From Roseiarcus sp963824475 (GTDB lineage: Bacteria > Pseudomonadota > Alphaproteobacteria > Rhizobiales > Beijerinckiaceae), in assembly GCA_963824475.1 (NCBI GenBank), contig CAWGPR010000005.1, forward strand, positions 434,001-498,000: a DNA stretch of 64,000 bases, given 5' to 3'. Shown here piece after piece: positions 25,265 through 35,468 of the stretch (the first letter of the stretch is position 1; each line of letters starts with the position of its first letter). The notes beneath the pieces are model-generated. The model was not told the DNA's origin. It saw only the letters and a program-made list of their open reading frames with translations, and ran no database searches. Both the position numbers and the translations under genes were made by a program.

Positions 25265-25299
25265 AGCCCCTCGTCGATTCGACCGAGCCTACGAGGGCT
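25265..25299 (-). terminator. Probable metH terminator
   Basis: Read on the minus strand, AGCCCTCGT pairs with ACGAGGGGCT (one bulge) and is followed by TTCTTTT. It lies about 110 bp past the metH stop codon and also 33 bp after the nuclease gene on the other strand. Confidence 0.55.
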
Positions 25300-25407
25300 C
25301 AGGGCAACGCGAAACTAAACGGGGTCCTAACTCTCTGATTTGATTAGGGCGCAACGGTAAAATGAAACTAGCGTCCGCGCGGCCGCTTCGGCACCCGCTT
25401 GCGCGCC

Positions 25408-28400
25408 CTACTCCGCCGCGTCCGCCGTCACAGGCGCATAGTTCAACACCGGGCCGAGCCAGCGCTCGACCTCGGTCACGTCCATGCCCTTGCGCGCCGC
25501 ATAGTCCTCGACCTGGTCACGCTCGACCTTGGCGACGCCGAAATAATGCGACTCGGGATGCGCGATGTAGAGGCCGGAGACCGACGAGGCCGGCCACATG
25601 GCGTAGCTCTCGGTGAGCTTGACGCCGGTTAAGCGCTCCGCATCGAGCAGGCGGAACAGGGTTGCTTTTTCGGTGTGGTCGGGCTGCGCGGGATAGCCTG
25701 GCGCCGGGCGGATGCCCTTGTAAGGTTCGGCGATCAGTTCGTCTGGCGTGAACGGTTCGTCCGGCGCATAAGCCCAAAGCTCGCGGCGGACTCGGGCGTG
25801 CGTCGCCTCGGCAAGCGCTTCGGCGAAGCGGTCGGCAAGCGCCTTGACCATGATCGACGAATAGTCGTCGTTGGCGTGCTCGAAGCGCTTGGCGATCGCC
25901 TCGTCGCCCATGCCGGCGGTGACGGCGAACGCGCCGACATAGTCGCGCGCTTGGGCTTCGACGGGAGCGACGAAATCGGCCAGCGCCAGATTCGGCCGCC
26001 CGTCGCGCCGGGCGAGCTGCTGGCGCAGCGTAAACAATGTCGCGATCGGCGCGGAGCGCTGCTCGTCGGCGAACAGATGGATGTCGTCGCCAATCCGTCC
26101 CGCCGGCCAGAAGCCGACAACCGCCTTCGGCGCGAACCATCGCTCGCCGATGATGCGCGTCAGCATCGCCTGCGCGTCGTCGAACACAGCGCGCGCCGCC
26201 GCTCCCTGTTCCGGATCATCGAGCAACGCGGGATAGCGGCCCTTGAGCTCCCAGGTCTGGAAGAACGGCGTCCAGTCGATGTAGCGCGCGAGGTCGGGGA
26301 GATCGCTCCACTCAAACGCGCGCGCGCCGAAATAACTTGGCCTCGCGGTGCGATAGGCGCTCCAATCGAGCTTGAGCGCATTGGAGCGGGCTTTTGCGAG
26401 CGGGACGCGGACCTTCTCGGCTTCGCTGCGTTCGTGCGCCTCCGCCACCTTGCGGTACTCGGCGCGCACCGACTGGATCGTCGCGGCCCGAGTCTCCGGC
26501 GACAGCAGCGCCGAGACGACGCCGACCGCGCGGCTCGCGTCGTTGACATGCACAGCCTGAGAACGCGCGTAGCGCGGATGAATCTTGACTGCGGTATGGA
26601 CGCGGCTGGTCGTCGCGCCGCCGATGAGAAGTGGGATGTCGAAGCCCTCTCGCTCCATCTCGGAGGCGACGTGGACCATTTCGTCGAGCGATGGCGTGAT
26701 GAGGCCGGAAAGGCCGATCGCGTCGGCCTGCTTCTCACGCGCGACGGCGAGGATCTTCGACGCCGGCGTCATCACGCCGAGATCGATGATCTCGTAATTG
26801 TTGCAGGCGAGCACGACGCCGACGATGTTCTTGCCGATGTCGTGCACATCGCCCTTGACGGTCGCGAGCACGATGGTGCCCGCGGTCCGGCGCTCGTCGC
26901 CGCCGGCGGCCTTTTCCGCTTCCATATAGGGCAGCAGGATCGCCACCGCCTGCTTCATCACCCGCGCGGACTTGACGACTTGCGGCAGGAACATCTTGCC
27001 GGCGCCGAACAGGTCGCCGACGATGTTCATCCCCGCCATCAGCGGGCCCTCGATCACGTCTAGCGGACGCTTGGCGGCAAGCCGGGCCTCCTCGGTGTCG
27101 GCCTCGATGAACGCGTTGATTCCGTTGACGAGCGCATGCGCGATGCGCTTCTCGACCGGCCATTCGCGCCATTCGAGGTCCTGCGCCTTCGTTTCCTTCG
27201 CGCCGGCGCCGCGGAAGCGTTCGGCGATGGCGAGCAGGCGCTCAGTCGCGTCAGGACGGCGGTTGAGCACGACGTCCTCGCAGGCGTCGCGCAGCTCCGG
27301 CTCGATCGTCTCGTAGACCGCGAGCTGGCCCGCGTTGACGATGCCCATGTCCATGCCCGCCTGGATGGCGTGATAGAGGAAAACCGCGTGCATCGCCTCG
27401 CGCACCGGCTCGTTGCCGCGGAATGAGAACGACAGGTTGGAGACGCCGCCCGAGATGTGCGCGTGGGGCAGCGTCCGGCGGATCTGCCGCGTCGCCTCGA
27501 TGAAGGCGACGCCGTAGCCGTTGTGCTCCTCGATCCCGGTCGCGACGGCGAAGATGTTCGGGTCGAAGACGATGTCCTCGGGCGGAAAGCCAGCCTTTTC
27601 CGTCAGAAGCTTGTAGGCGCGGGAGCAGATGGAGACCTTCCGCTCGAGCGTGTCGGCCTGGCCCTGTTCGTCGAACGCCATCACCACCACCGCCGCGCCG
27701 TAGGCGCGCACCAGGCTGGCCTGGCGCAGGAATTCCTCCTCGCCTTCCTTCATCGAGATCGAGTTGACGATCGGCTTGCCTTGAACGCACTTGAGCCCGG
27801 CCTCGATCACCGAGAACTTCGACGAATCGACCATCACCGGCACGCGCGCGATGTCCGGCTCGGAGGCGACGAGGTTGAGAAACTCGACCATCGCCGCTTT
27901 CGAATCGATGAGCCCCTCGTCCATATTGACGTCGATGATCTGCGCGCCGTTCGCCACCTGGTCGCGCGCGACGACGAGCGCGCCGGCATAGTCGCCCGCG
28001 GTGATGAGCTTGCGAAACTTGGCCGAGCCGGTGACGTTGGTCCGCTCGCCGATGTTGACGAACGGAATGTCGGCCGTGAGCGTGAACGGCTCAAGGCCGG
28101 AGAGCCGCATCAGCGGCGCGACCTTGGGAGCTGTGCGGGGTTCATGACTGCGAACCGCCTCCGCGATGGCGCGGATGTGGTCCGGCGTCGAGCCGCAGCA
28201 TCCCCCGACAATGTTGACGAGGCTGTCGGCGGCGAATTGGCCGATCTGAGCCGCCATCGCCTCAGGGCTTTCGTCATATTGGCCGAAGGCGTTGGGCAGG
28301 CCGGCGTTCGGATAGGCGCAGACGAGCGCGTCGGCCGCGTCGGCGATCTCGGCCAGGTGCTCGCGCATCGCGCTTGCTCCAAGCGCGCAATTGAGACCGA

Positions 28401-29169
28401 TGGAGAACGGGCGCGCGTGGCGCACCGAATGCCAGAATGCAGTCGGCGTCTGGCCGGAGAGCGTGCGCCCCGATCGGTCGGTGATGGTGCCCGAGATCAT
28501 CAGCGGGAACCGAACGCCGCGCTCGGCGAACGCCTCGAAGCAGGCGAAGATCGCTGCCTTGGCGTTGAGCGTGTCGAAGATGGTTTCGATGAGCAGGATG
28601 TCCGCCCCGCCGTCGATGAGCCCTCGGATCTGCTCGCCGTAGGCGACGCGAAGCTCATCGAACGTCACCGCGCGGAAACCCGGATTGTTGACGTCGGGCG
28701 AAAGCGACGCCGTGCGGTTCGTCGGCCCCAAGGCGCCGGCGACGAAGCGGCGCCGTCCGTCCGCCTTCTCCGCCTTGATCGCGGCCCGACGCGCCAAGCG
28801 CGCCCCGTCGCGATTGAGTTCGTAGACGAAGTCCTGCGTTCCGTAGTCCGCCTGCGCGATCGAGGTCGAGGAGAAGGTGTTGGTCTCGAGAATATCCGCG
28901 CCGGCGAGCGCGTAAGCTAAGTGGATGTCTTCGATGGCTTGCGGCTGGGTCAGGGTCAGCAGATCATTGTTGCCCTGCAAGTGGCGCTCGCAGGAATGAA
29001 AACGATCGCCGCGGAAATGCCTCTCATCGAGATTCAGGCACTGGATCTGGGTGCCCATCGCCCCGTCGAGCAGCAGGATGCGCTGACTCGCAGCTCTCAT
29101 TAGCGCCGTCAGCGCATCCTCATGGGACACCGACGTCGCCTCGAAGGCGGCACTGGGGGACCAACTCAT
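25408..29169 (-). CDS. metH: Cobalamin-dependent methionine synthase
   Basis: The full-length 1253-residue enzyme transfers the methyl group of 5-methyltetrahydrofolate to homocysteine via B12. Homocysteine domain about 20-345, with zinc ligands in LNCALGA and VGGCCGSTP (near 321). Pterin domain about 360-625 (FVNIGERTNVTGSAKF). Cap and B12 domain about 650-890, with the cobalt ligand in GDVHDIGKN (near 775). AdoMet reactivation domain about 900-1225 (RPSYFGAR, GVKLTESYAMWPASSVSG). Gene stands alone, with a palindrome between its -35 and -10 boxes pointing to methionine-cycle control. The organism thus needs or makes B12. Confidence 0.97.
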   Translation of the reverse strand: MSWSPSAAFEATSVSHEDALTALMRAASQRILLLDGAMGTQIQCLNLDERHFRGDRFHSCERHLQGNNDLLTLTQPQAIEDIHLAYALAGADILETNTFSSTSIAQADYGTQDFVYELNRDGARLARRAAIKAEKADGRRRFVAGALGPTNRTASLSPDVNNPGFRAVTFDELRVAYGEQIRGLIDGGADILLIETIFDTLNAKAAIFACFEAFAERGVRFPLMISGTITDRSGRTLSGQTPTAFWHSVRHARPFSIGLNCALGASAMREHLAEIADAADALVCAYPNAGLPNAFGQYDESPEAMAAQIGQFAADSLVNIVGGCCGSTPDHIRAIAEAVRSHEPRTAPKVAPLMRLSGLEPFTLTADIPFVNIGERTNVTGSAKFRKLITAGDYAGALVVARDQVANGAQIIDVNMDEGLIDSKAAMVEFLNLVASEPDIARVPVMVDSSKFSVIEAGLKCVQGKPIVNSISMKEGEEEFLRQASLVRAYGAAVVVMAFDEQGQADTLERKVSICSRAYKLLTEKAGFPPEDIVFDPNIFAVATGIEEHNGYGVAFIEATRQIRRTLPHAHISGGVSNLSFSFRGNEPVREAMHAVFLYHAIQAGMDMGIVNAGQLAVYETIEPELRDACEDVVLNRRPDATERLLAIAERFRGAGAKETKAQDLEWREWPVEKRIAHALVNGINAFIEADTEEARLAAKRPLDVIEGPLMAGMNIVGDLFGAGKMFLPQVVKSARVMKQAVAILLPYMEAEKAAGGDERRTAGTIVLATVKGDVHDIGKNIVGVVLACNNYEIIDLGVMTPASKILAVAREKQADAIGLSGLITPSLDEMVHVASEMEREGFDIPLLIGGATTSRVHTAVKIHPRYARSQAVHVNDASRAVGVVSALLSPETRAATIQSVRAEYRKVAEAHERSEAEKVRVPLAKARSNALKLDWSAYRTARPSYFGARAFEWSDLPDLARYIDWTPFFQTWELKGRYPALLDDPEQGAAARAVFDDAQAMLTRIIGERWFAPKAVVGFWPAGRIGDDIHLFADEQRSAPIATLFTLRQQLARRDGRPNLALADFVAPVEAQARDYVGAFAVTAGMGDEAIAKRFEHANDDYSSIMVKALADRFAEALAEATHARVRRELWAYAPDEPFTPDELIAEPYKGIRPAPGYPAQPDHTEKATLFRLLDAERLTGVKLTESYAMWPASSVSGLYIAHPESHYFGVAKVERDQVEDYAARKGMDVTEVERWLGPVLNYAPVTADAAE

Positions 29170-29206
29170 TCCGCGTACCGCTCAATCGCTTCACAGCCGA
29201 CATAAC

Positions 29207-29235
29207 CATATAAACATGTCTTTATATGAAAGCAA
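29207..29235 (-). promoter_or_regulatory. metH promoter with SahR-like palindrome
   Basis: CATATAAA-N6-TTTATATG (29207-29228) is a perfect palindrome. On the minus strand TTGCTT (29235-29230) and TATATG (29212-29207) are 17 bp apart, so the palindrome overlaps spacer and -10. Its AT-rich shape resembles the sites of ArsR-type methionine regulators (SahR), which act on metH in proteobacteria; this assignment is inference. Confidence 0.6.
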
Positions 29236-29453
29236 GAGACTTTGCTCTCGTGCGGAGATTTGCCAAACGCATGGCGGCCCCTCAGTATGCGGTCAGTTAA
29301 ACGGCGCTCTTCATCTGTCCGAATAAGACGAGCCGTAGGAGGAAATGGATCGAACCGGCGGCTGCTTCCTCCGCGCGCAGGGGTTGTCGAACCGCGCTTC
29401 GCTCCGACCGGGAATGCGGGCTTCCCGCTCAAAGTCCAAACAGGGTTTCAATT

Positions 29454-31739
29454 ATGACTGACAGGGTCGACGGACCAAGCAAACGCCCTTCGATCACCGA
29501 TCAAGAGGCGCTCCAGTTCCATTCGCGGGGCCGCCCCGGCAAGCTCGAGATCATGCCGACCAAGCCGATGGCGACCCAGCGCGACCTGTCGCTCGCCTAT
29601 TCGCCGGGGGTTGCGGTTCCGGTCAAGGCGATCGCCGCCGATCCGTCGGCTGCTTACGACTACACCGTCCGCGGCAACATGGTCGCGGTCATCTCCAACG
29701 GCACAGCGATTCTTGGCCTCGGCAACCTCGGGGCGCTTGCTTCCAAGCCGGTGATGGAGGGCAAAGCGGTGTTGTTCAAACGCTTTGCCGACGTCGATGC
29801 GATCGACTTGGAAGTCGGGACAGAGGATCCGGACGAATTCATCAACGCAGTGAGATACCTCGGGCCGTCGTTTGGCGGGATCAATCTTGAGGACATCAAG
29901 GCGCCGGAGTGCTTCTACATCGAGGAGCGCTTGCGGGAGATGATGGACATTCCCGTCTTTCATGACGATCAGCACGGCACCGCGATCATCGCCGCGGCGG
30001 GGATGATCAACGCCATGCATCTGACCGGGCGCGACATTCAGACCACGCGGCTCGTTTGCAATGGCGCCGGCGCCGCCGGCATCGCCTGTCTCGACCTGAT
30101 CAAGGCGATGGGATTCGAGCCCGCCAACGTCATCCTCTGCGACACCAAGGGCGTCGTCTATCGCGGCCGTCAGGAAGGGATGAATCAGTGGAAATCCGCG
30201 CATGCGGTCGAGACGCCGTTGCGAACGCTCGAGGAGGCGCTCAAGGGGGCGGATATTTTCTTCGGCCTTTCGGCCAAGGGCGCGCTGACTGGGGAAATGG
30301 TCAGTGGCATGGCGCCCGACCCGATCATTTTCGCCATGGCGAATCCCGATCCGGAAATCACGCCTGAAGAGGCGAAGAAGGCGCGCGACGACGTGATCAT
30401 CGCCACCGGACGCTCCGACTACCCCAACCAGGTCAATAACGTGCTCGGGTTTCCCTATATTTTCCGCGGCGCGCTCGACGTCCGCGCCAAGACGATCAAC
30501 ATGGAAATGAAGATCGCCGCGGCGCACGCTCTCGCCAACCTCGCGCGCGAGGACGTTCCCGACGAAGTGGCGGCGGCTTATCGCGGCGCACGGCCGCGCT
30601 TTGGCCGCGACTACATCATTCCGGTTCCGTTCGATCCGCGCCTCATTCATGTCGTGCCGATCGCCGTGGCCAAAGCCGCAATGGCCTCCGCGGTCGCGCG
30701 GCGGCCGATCGTCGATCTCGTGGCCTACAAGGCCCAACTGTCCGCCCGTCGCGACCCGATCGCAGGCGCGATGCAACTCATCATCGAGCGCGTCCGCCGG
30801 ACCCCCAAACGCGTGGTGTTCGCCGAGGGTGAGGAAGAGCAGGTGATCCGCGCCGCTTATTCATTCGTCAATCAGGGTCTGGGCGAGGCCATCCTGGTCG
30901 GGCGGGAAGAGCGCGTGCGGAGCGTCGCGAACGCTTCTGGCCTGGATCTCGCCGACAAGGGCATCGAGATTTACAACGCTCGCCTGTCGCACCGCAATGC
31001 GATTTACGCCCAATTCCTCTACGAGCGCCTGCAGCGGAAGGGATATTTGTTCCGCGATTGCCAGCGCATGATCAACCAGGATCGCAATTACTTCGCCGCC
31101 GCGATGGTCGCGCGCGGAGACGCTGACGCGGTCGTGACGGGCGTCACCCGCAATTTTTCGATCGCATTGGAGGAAGTGCGGCGCGTGATCGACGACAAGC
31201 CCGGTCACCGCGTGGTCGGGGTCTCGATCATCCTGTCGCGAGGGCGCCCGATCTTGGCCGCCGACACTGCGATCGCGGAGATGCCGACCGCCCAGGATCT
31301 CGCCGAAATCGCAATCGAAGCAGCGGGCGTGGCCCGCCGGCTTGGTTATGAGCCGCGCGTGGCGATGCTTGCCTTCTCCAATTTCGGCCACCCGCGGGGC
31401 GAGCGCGCGCAGCGGGTGCAGGAAGCGGTGCGGATACTCGACGCCAAGCGGGTCGATTTTGAGTACGACGGCGAAATGGGCGCCGATGTCGCGCTCAACA
31501 GGGAGCTGATGGCCGCCTATTCGTTCTGCCGGCTGAAGGACACGGCGAACGTGCTCATCATGCCGGCCTTTCACTCGGCCGCCATCTCAACCCGCATGCT
31601 GCAAGAATTGGGCGGCGCCACAGTCATTGGACCGTTGATCGTGGGGCTGGAGAAGCCGGTGCAGATTGTTTCGCTTGGCGCGAAGGATTCCGACATCGTG
31701 AACATGGCCGCCATGGCCAGCTTCAATATTGGCGGGTGA
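29454..31739 (+). CDS. maeB: NADP-dependent malic enzyme (with phosphotransacetylase domain)
   Basis: The 761-residue enzyme decarboxylates malate to pyruvate with NADP. Malic N-domain about 15-175 (LSLAYSPGVAVP, ED-I near FGGINLEDIKAPECF, HDDQHGTAI). NAD-binding domain about 175-415 (VCNGAGAAGIACLDL). The C-terminal ~330 residues are a phosphotransacetylase-like domain (VFAEGEEEQVIRAA, GVSIILSRGRP), typical of the MaeB class and usually regulatory. Together with PPDK in this window it links C4 acids and phosphoenolpyruvate. It is divergent from metH and convergent with the glycosyltransferase gene, stops 10 bp apart. Confidence 0.96.
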   Translation: MTDRVDGPSKRPSITDQEALQFHSRGRPGKLEIMPTKPMATQRDLSLAYSPGVAVPVKAIAADPSAAYDYTVRGNMVAVISNGTAILGLGNLGALASKPVMEGKAVLFKRFADVDAIDLEVGTEDPDEFINAVRYLGPSFGGINLEDIKAPECFYIEERLREMMDIPVFHDDQHGTAIIAAAGMINAMHLTGRDIQTTRLVCNGAGAAGIACLDLIKAMGFEPANVILCDTKGVVYRGRQEGMNQWKSAHAVETPLRTLEEALKGADIFFGLSAKGALTGEMVSGMAPDPIIFAMANPDPEITPEEAKKARDDVIIATGRSDYPNQVNNVLGFPYIFRGALDVRAKTINMEMKIAAAHALANLAREDVPDEVAAAYRGARPRFGRDYIIPVPFDPRLIHVVPIAVAKAAMASAVARRPIVDLVAYKAQLSARRDPIAGAMQLIIERVRRTPKRVVFAEGEEEQVIRAAYSFVNQGLGEAILVGREERVRSVANASGLDLADKGIEIYNARLSHRNAIYAQFLYERLQRKGYLFRDCQRMINQDRNYFAAAMVARGDADAVVTGVTRNFSIALEEVRRVIDDKPGHRVVGVSIILSRGRPILAADTAIAEMPTAQDLAEIAIEAAGVARRLGYEPRVAMLAFSNFGHPRGERAQRVQEAVRILDAKRVDFEYDGEMGADVALNRELMAAYSFCRLKDTANVLIMPAFHSAAISTRMLQELGGATVIGPLIVGLEKPVQIVSLGAKDSDIVNMAAMASFNIGG

Positions 31740-31749
31740 GTTCGCGCGT

Positions 31750-32511
31750 TTATCCGACGTCGACGGTCGTGGTCTGAACGCGCAGAAACGCCTTCTGATA
31801 GCTCCGTTCCATCAGGCCCGCGACCTGACCGGCGAGACGAGCGCTCTCGCGTCCGAGCTTCTCGAGCGTTGAGGAGGCGCGCAGCTTTGCGAGCCTGTCC
31901 GCCGCAGCCATTGTCGTTGCGAAGGCTTGCCTGCCCTGGTCCGGCTCAAGAAGGTGATCCTGAATCGCGATCGCGGGGCAAAGCTGATAGATGCGCAAGC
32001 CGAGGCGGCGGGGGTGATTGGGGAACAGCGCATAATCGGCCGGCAGCGAGGCGCTCGCTGTCAAGTCAAGGTAGCGCGCGGCCCCTTCACGGGTGAGGAT
32101 GTAGGCGGCGCTGCTGTGATGGCGCGAATAGAGTTTGGCGATCCGGCGCTCGCCGATCGCAACCCGTTTCGCTCCGAGCTCGACCTTCTGCAGATAGGTG
32201 TCGAGCTTAACCGAATGGGCGTCCGACGGCATCCATGTGTCGCTTCCGACGAGCGCCGCTAGCCCCGGCCAGATATGCAGGTCGTCCTCGAGAAAGCAGG
32301 CGCAGCCGTCCCGACCATACAGAAATTGACGCCAGGCGAGCTTATGGCTTTCCAGGCAGGCCAGTTCGAAACGGCTGAGGCCCTTCGTCGTCGGAGGGTC
32401 GTTCGACCCGTCGAGAGCCGAAATGCGTTCGAACGCGACGCCGTTCAACTCTTTGCGCATGTGCGCGAGGCGTTCGGGATGGCGATCGAGGTTGATCAGG
32501 TAAATCTTCAT
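31750..32511 (-). CDS. Glycosyltransferase family 25 (LPS-type) protein
   Basis: This 253-residue protein has the GT25 pattern: MKIYLINLDRHPERLAHM at the N-terminus, the acceptor region SRFELACLESHKLAWRQFL, and the acidic metal-binding FLEDDLHIW. SSAAYILTREGAARYLDLT is also typical. The family adds galactose or similar sugars to lipopolysaccharide, and this assignment is by homology pattern only. It lies between maeB and kup with no surface-polysaccharide cluster nearby. The ATG at 32511 begins the conserved motif. Confidence 0.85.
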   Translation of the reverse strand: MKIYLINLDRHPERLAHMRKELNGVAFERISALDGSNDPPTTKGLSRFELACLESHKLAWRQFLYGRDGCACFLEDDLHIWPGLAALVGSDTWMPSDAHSVKLDTYLQKVELGAKRVAIGERRIAKLYSRHHSSAAYILTREGAARYLDLTASASLPADYALFPNHPRRLGLRIYQLCPAIAIQDHLLEPDQGRQAFATTMAAADRLAKLRASSTLEKLGRESARLAGQVAGLMERSYQKAFLRVQTTTVDVG

Positions 32512-32595
32512 GCGCTTCCGCCCAGCGCTTTCCACTCTGCCTCGCCACGCGGTCGAAAGCCTCTCGCCCTGACCGCGTTTCAACCAGCGCCCCGC

Positions 32596-34518
32596 TCAGA
32601 CCTTCATCTGCGCGCCGAGCTCGACGACCCGATCGGAGGGCAAATTGAAGAAGTCCGGTGCGCTCGCCGCCTGTTTCGTCATGGCGATGAACAGTTTGTC
32701 CTGCCAGAGCGGCATGCCCGAGTTGGGCGCTGTCTTCAGCGTGCGTCGCCCCAGAAAGAACGAGGTCGTCATGATGTCGAACTTAAGTCCCGTCTTTCGC
32801 ATCGCCGCCAACGCTCGCGGAATGTGCGGTTGTTCCATATAGCCGAAATGTAGCGTGACCAGCATGAAATCGGGCGACAAACTCGCCTTTTCGTATCGAT
32901 TGGCGGTGGGCACGCGCGGGGTGGTTTCAGTGCGGACGTTCAAAAGGACGACGCGCTCGTGCAGCACCTTGTTGTGCTTGAGATTGTGCATCAGCGAGGA
33001 CGGCGCCGACGTCGGATCGTTGGTGAGGAAAACCGCCGTTCCCGGAACCCTGACCGGCTTCGACTTCTCGAGCATCTTGATCAGGTCCAGCATCGGGATC
33101 GCGTCCCGATGGGTCCGAGCCAGCAGGATTGCGCTGCCGCGCGACCAGGTCCACATCAGGACGAACATCGCGGCGCCGATTGTGAGGGGCACCCAGCCGC
33201 CGTCCACGACCTTGTAGAGATTGGCGATGAAGAAAGCGAGGTCGATGGAAAGGAACGCACCCGTCAGCGTCAGCGCCGCCCAGAGGGGCCATCGCCACAG
33301 CTTCCAGACCACAAAGAAGGCAAGGGAGGTGGTCGCCACCATCGTGCCGGAAACTGCGATGCCGTAAGCGTTGGCGAGCGCGTCGGACGACCGGAACAAC
33401 AGCACCAGCCCGAGGACCCCGAACAGCAGCACGCGGTTGACGCGGGGGATGAAAATCTGCCCCTCCTGGGTCGAGGAGGTGTGGACGATTTCGAGGCGCG
33501 GCAGCAATCCGAGCTGGATCGCCTGACTGGCGAGCGAATAGGCTCCGGTGATGACGGCTTGGCTTGCGATCACGGTCGCGGCGGTCGACAGAAGAATGAG
33601 CGGCGCCAAGCCCCAGCCCGGCGCCAGCAAATAGAAGGGGTTCGCGACCGCTTTCGGGTCGTTGAGAATGAGCGCGCCCTGGCCGAGATAGTTGCAGATC
33701 AGCGCCGGCAGAACGATGAACAGCCAGGCCGCCTGGATCGGCCGCCGTCCGAAATGGCCCATGTCGGCGTAGAGCGCTTCCGCGCCGGTCACCGCCAGAA
33801 AGACGCTGCCCAGGATGATGAATCCCAACGTCCCGTGGGCTTGGATAAACATCAGGCCCGGGATTGGGCTCAAAGCCTGCAAAATGCTCCACGCGGAAGC
33901 GATATGCACAATTCCGAGCGCCGCGTTGACGGCGAAGAACGTCACCATGATCGGGCTGAACAAGGCTGCGACCCGGGCCGTGCCCCGGCTCTGAGCCGCG
34001 AACAAGAGAACGAGGATGACGATCGTCGCCGGCAGGACATATGCAGCGAGATTGGCGTCGAGCTGCTTCAGTCCTTCAAGAGCGGACAGGACGGAAATCG
34101 CCGGCGTTATCACCGCGTCTCCCGAAAACAGCGCGGACCCAGCGACGCCAAGCAGAAACGCCACCGTCGTCCGCTGCCCAAGCGCGCGCTGCGCCAGCGC
34201 CTTGAGCGAGAGGATTCCGCCCTCGCCCTTGTTGTCGGCCTGCATCAGGAACAGCACGTATTTCGCGGTGACGACAATCAGCAGCGCCCAGATGATCAGG
34301 GAAACGACGCCGATGACTTGGGCGGGGCGAAGCGCGCCGCCTTTGAACTGGCCGAGCGCCGTCTGCAGCGCGTAGAGAGGGCTCGTGCCGATATCGCCGA
34401 AAACGACGCCGATCGAGCCGAGCGCAAGCATCCAGGAATTCCCGGACGAATGCGTCAGGTCGCCCTCGGCGCCATAAACTGGCGGCGGGACGGCGTCCTT
34501 CGACATGGGTTGGGACAT
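32596..34518 (-). CDS. kup: Low-affinity potassium transporter Kup
   Basis: This 640-residue inner-membrane K+/H+ symporter has about twelve membrane helices. Signature segments include SIGVVFGDIGTSPLYALQTAL near the N-terminus, VLFLMQADNKGEGGILSLKA and the GDAVITPAISVLSALEGLK stretch. A cytoplasmic C-terminal region of ~180 residues (LTNDPTSAPSSLMHNLKHNK) follows. The ATG at 34518 or 34506 fits the family; a longer frame upstream lacks support. It runs alone on the minus strand. Confidence 0.95.
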   Translation of the reverse strand: MSQPMSKDAVPPPVYGAEGDLTHSSGNSWMLALGSIGVVFGDIGTSPLYALQTALGQFKGGALRPAQVIGVVSLIIWALLIVVTAKYVLFLMQADNKGEGGILSLKALAQRALGQRTTVAFLLGVAGSALFSGDAVITPAISVLSALEGLKQLDANLAAYVLPATIVILVLLFAAQSRGTARVAALFSPIMVTFFAVNAALGIVHIASAWSILQALSPIPGLMFIQAHGTLGFIILGSVFLAVTGAEALYADMGHFGRRPIQAAWLFIVLPALICNYLGQGALILNDPKAVANPFYLLAPGWGLAPLILLSTAATVIASQAVITGAYSLASQAIQLGLLPRLEIVHTSSTQEGQIFIPRVNRVLLFGVLGLVLLFRSSDALANAYGIAVSGTMVATTSLAFFVVWKLWRWPLWAALTLTGAFLSIDLAFFIANLYKVVDGGWVPLTIGAAMFVLMWTWSRGSAILLARTHRDAIPMLDLIKMLEKSKPVRVPGTAVFLTNDPTSAPSSLMHNLKHNKVLHERVVLLNVRTETTPRVPTANRYEKASLSPDFMLVTLHFGYMEQPHIPRALAAMRKTGLKFDIMTTSFFLGRRTLKTAPNSGMPLWQDKLFIAMTKQAASAPDFFNLPSDRVVELGAQMKV

Positions 34519-34676
34519 GCTTAAAGCAGACCTCGCGGTCGCCGGCTGCCGCCGGGCCGTGAAAAACGGCGGGTGTCTATACTCTCTCATCCCATGAACG
34601 GGAAGGGCTGGAATTTTGACGCACCATGAACTCTCGGCAACCTGTTTCGGCGCCGTTCGCCCCGGCACGCCGCACG

Positions 34677-35468
34677 CTAAGGAGCGGCTCGCCTGGCGTG
34701 CCCCGCGACCAATCGCGCCACAACTTTTGGTTTTTCGACATTCGGTAAATGACCCGCGCCCTCTATGACCTCAAAGCGCGAGGCGGGAATGAGCGCCGCC
34801 GTTTCCTTAACAAGGGCGACTGGCGTGGAGCCGTCCTCGTCGCCGACCAGGCATAAGGCCGGCGCCTGGATCCGTCCGGCATATGGTCTAAAGTCGGCGC
34901 GCTTCAAGGCGCCGCAAGCGGCGAGATAGCCTTGTTTCGGCGTTCGCGTCAGCATGGCGCGCATGCCCGCAAGCTCGGCGGATCGCCGGGCGCGGAATTC
35001 GGCGGTGAACCACCGCTCGAGGACGGCGTCGGCGATCGCCTCGATCCCCCCGCGCTCGACTTCAGCGATCCGCTGGTCCCAGGATTCGTCGGTTCCGATT
35101 TTCGCCGCGGTGTCGCATAGCACGAGCGCGGCGACGCGCTCCGGGCGCTGGCGATAGAATTCCTGCGCAATCAGGCCGCCGATGGAGAGGCCGACGATCG
35201 TGGCCCGACCGACGCCGGCGCTATCCAGAAGCGCCGCGAGATCGCGCGCGTAGTCGGCCATCTCGTTCTTATCCGGGCCGGATTCGGAAAGGCCGTGGCC
35301 GCGCTCATCGTAAGTGACGATGCGGAAGTCGGGCGCAAGGATCTCCGCGACCTCGGTCCAGATGCGCAAATCGCAGCCGAGGGAATTGATGAACACGAGC
35401 GCCGGCGCGTCGCGCCGGCCTTGGTCGCGATAATGGATGACGAGGCCGTTGGCCTTCACGAATTTCAT
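34677..35468 (-). CDS. pcaD: 3-oxoadipate enol-lactonase-like alpha/beta hydrolase
   Basis: The 263-residue hydrolase shows INSLGCDLRIW (oxyanion region), YDERGHGLSE, the nucleophile GLSIGGLIAQ (Ser near 94), Asp in LVGDEDGSTP and His in IEGAGHLPNVEKP. The pattern is closest to 3-oxoadipate enol-lactonases of the beta-ketoadipate pathway. No other pca gene is nearby, so it could act on another ester or lactone. It overlaps the upstream small membrane-protein gene by 4 bp (ATGA), implying co-translation. Confidence 0.8.
   Translation of the reverse strand: MKFVKANGLVIHYRDQGRRDAPALVFINSLGCDLRIWTEVAEILAPDFRIVTYDERGHGLSESGPDKNEMADYARDLAALLDSAGVGRATIVGLSIGGLIAQEFYRQRPERVAALVLCDTAAKIGTDESWDQRIAEVERGGIEAIADAVLERWFTAEFRARRSAELAGMRAMLTRTPKQGYLAACGALKRADFRPYAGRIQAPALCLVGDEDGSTPVALVKETAALIPASRFEVIEGAGHLPNVEKPKVVARLVAGHARRAAP

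Noticed and set aside
29170..29453. SAM or cobalamin riboswitch before metH
   Set aside because: The metH leader is short and shows no recognisable B12-box or SAM aptamer pattern. The palindrome in the promoter is the better explanation for control.
32959..34524. A 521-codon plus-strand open frame
   Set aside because: It is antisense to kup, which has clear family motifs over its whole length. The antisense product is a low-complexity Arg/Gln/Asp string.
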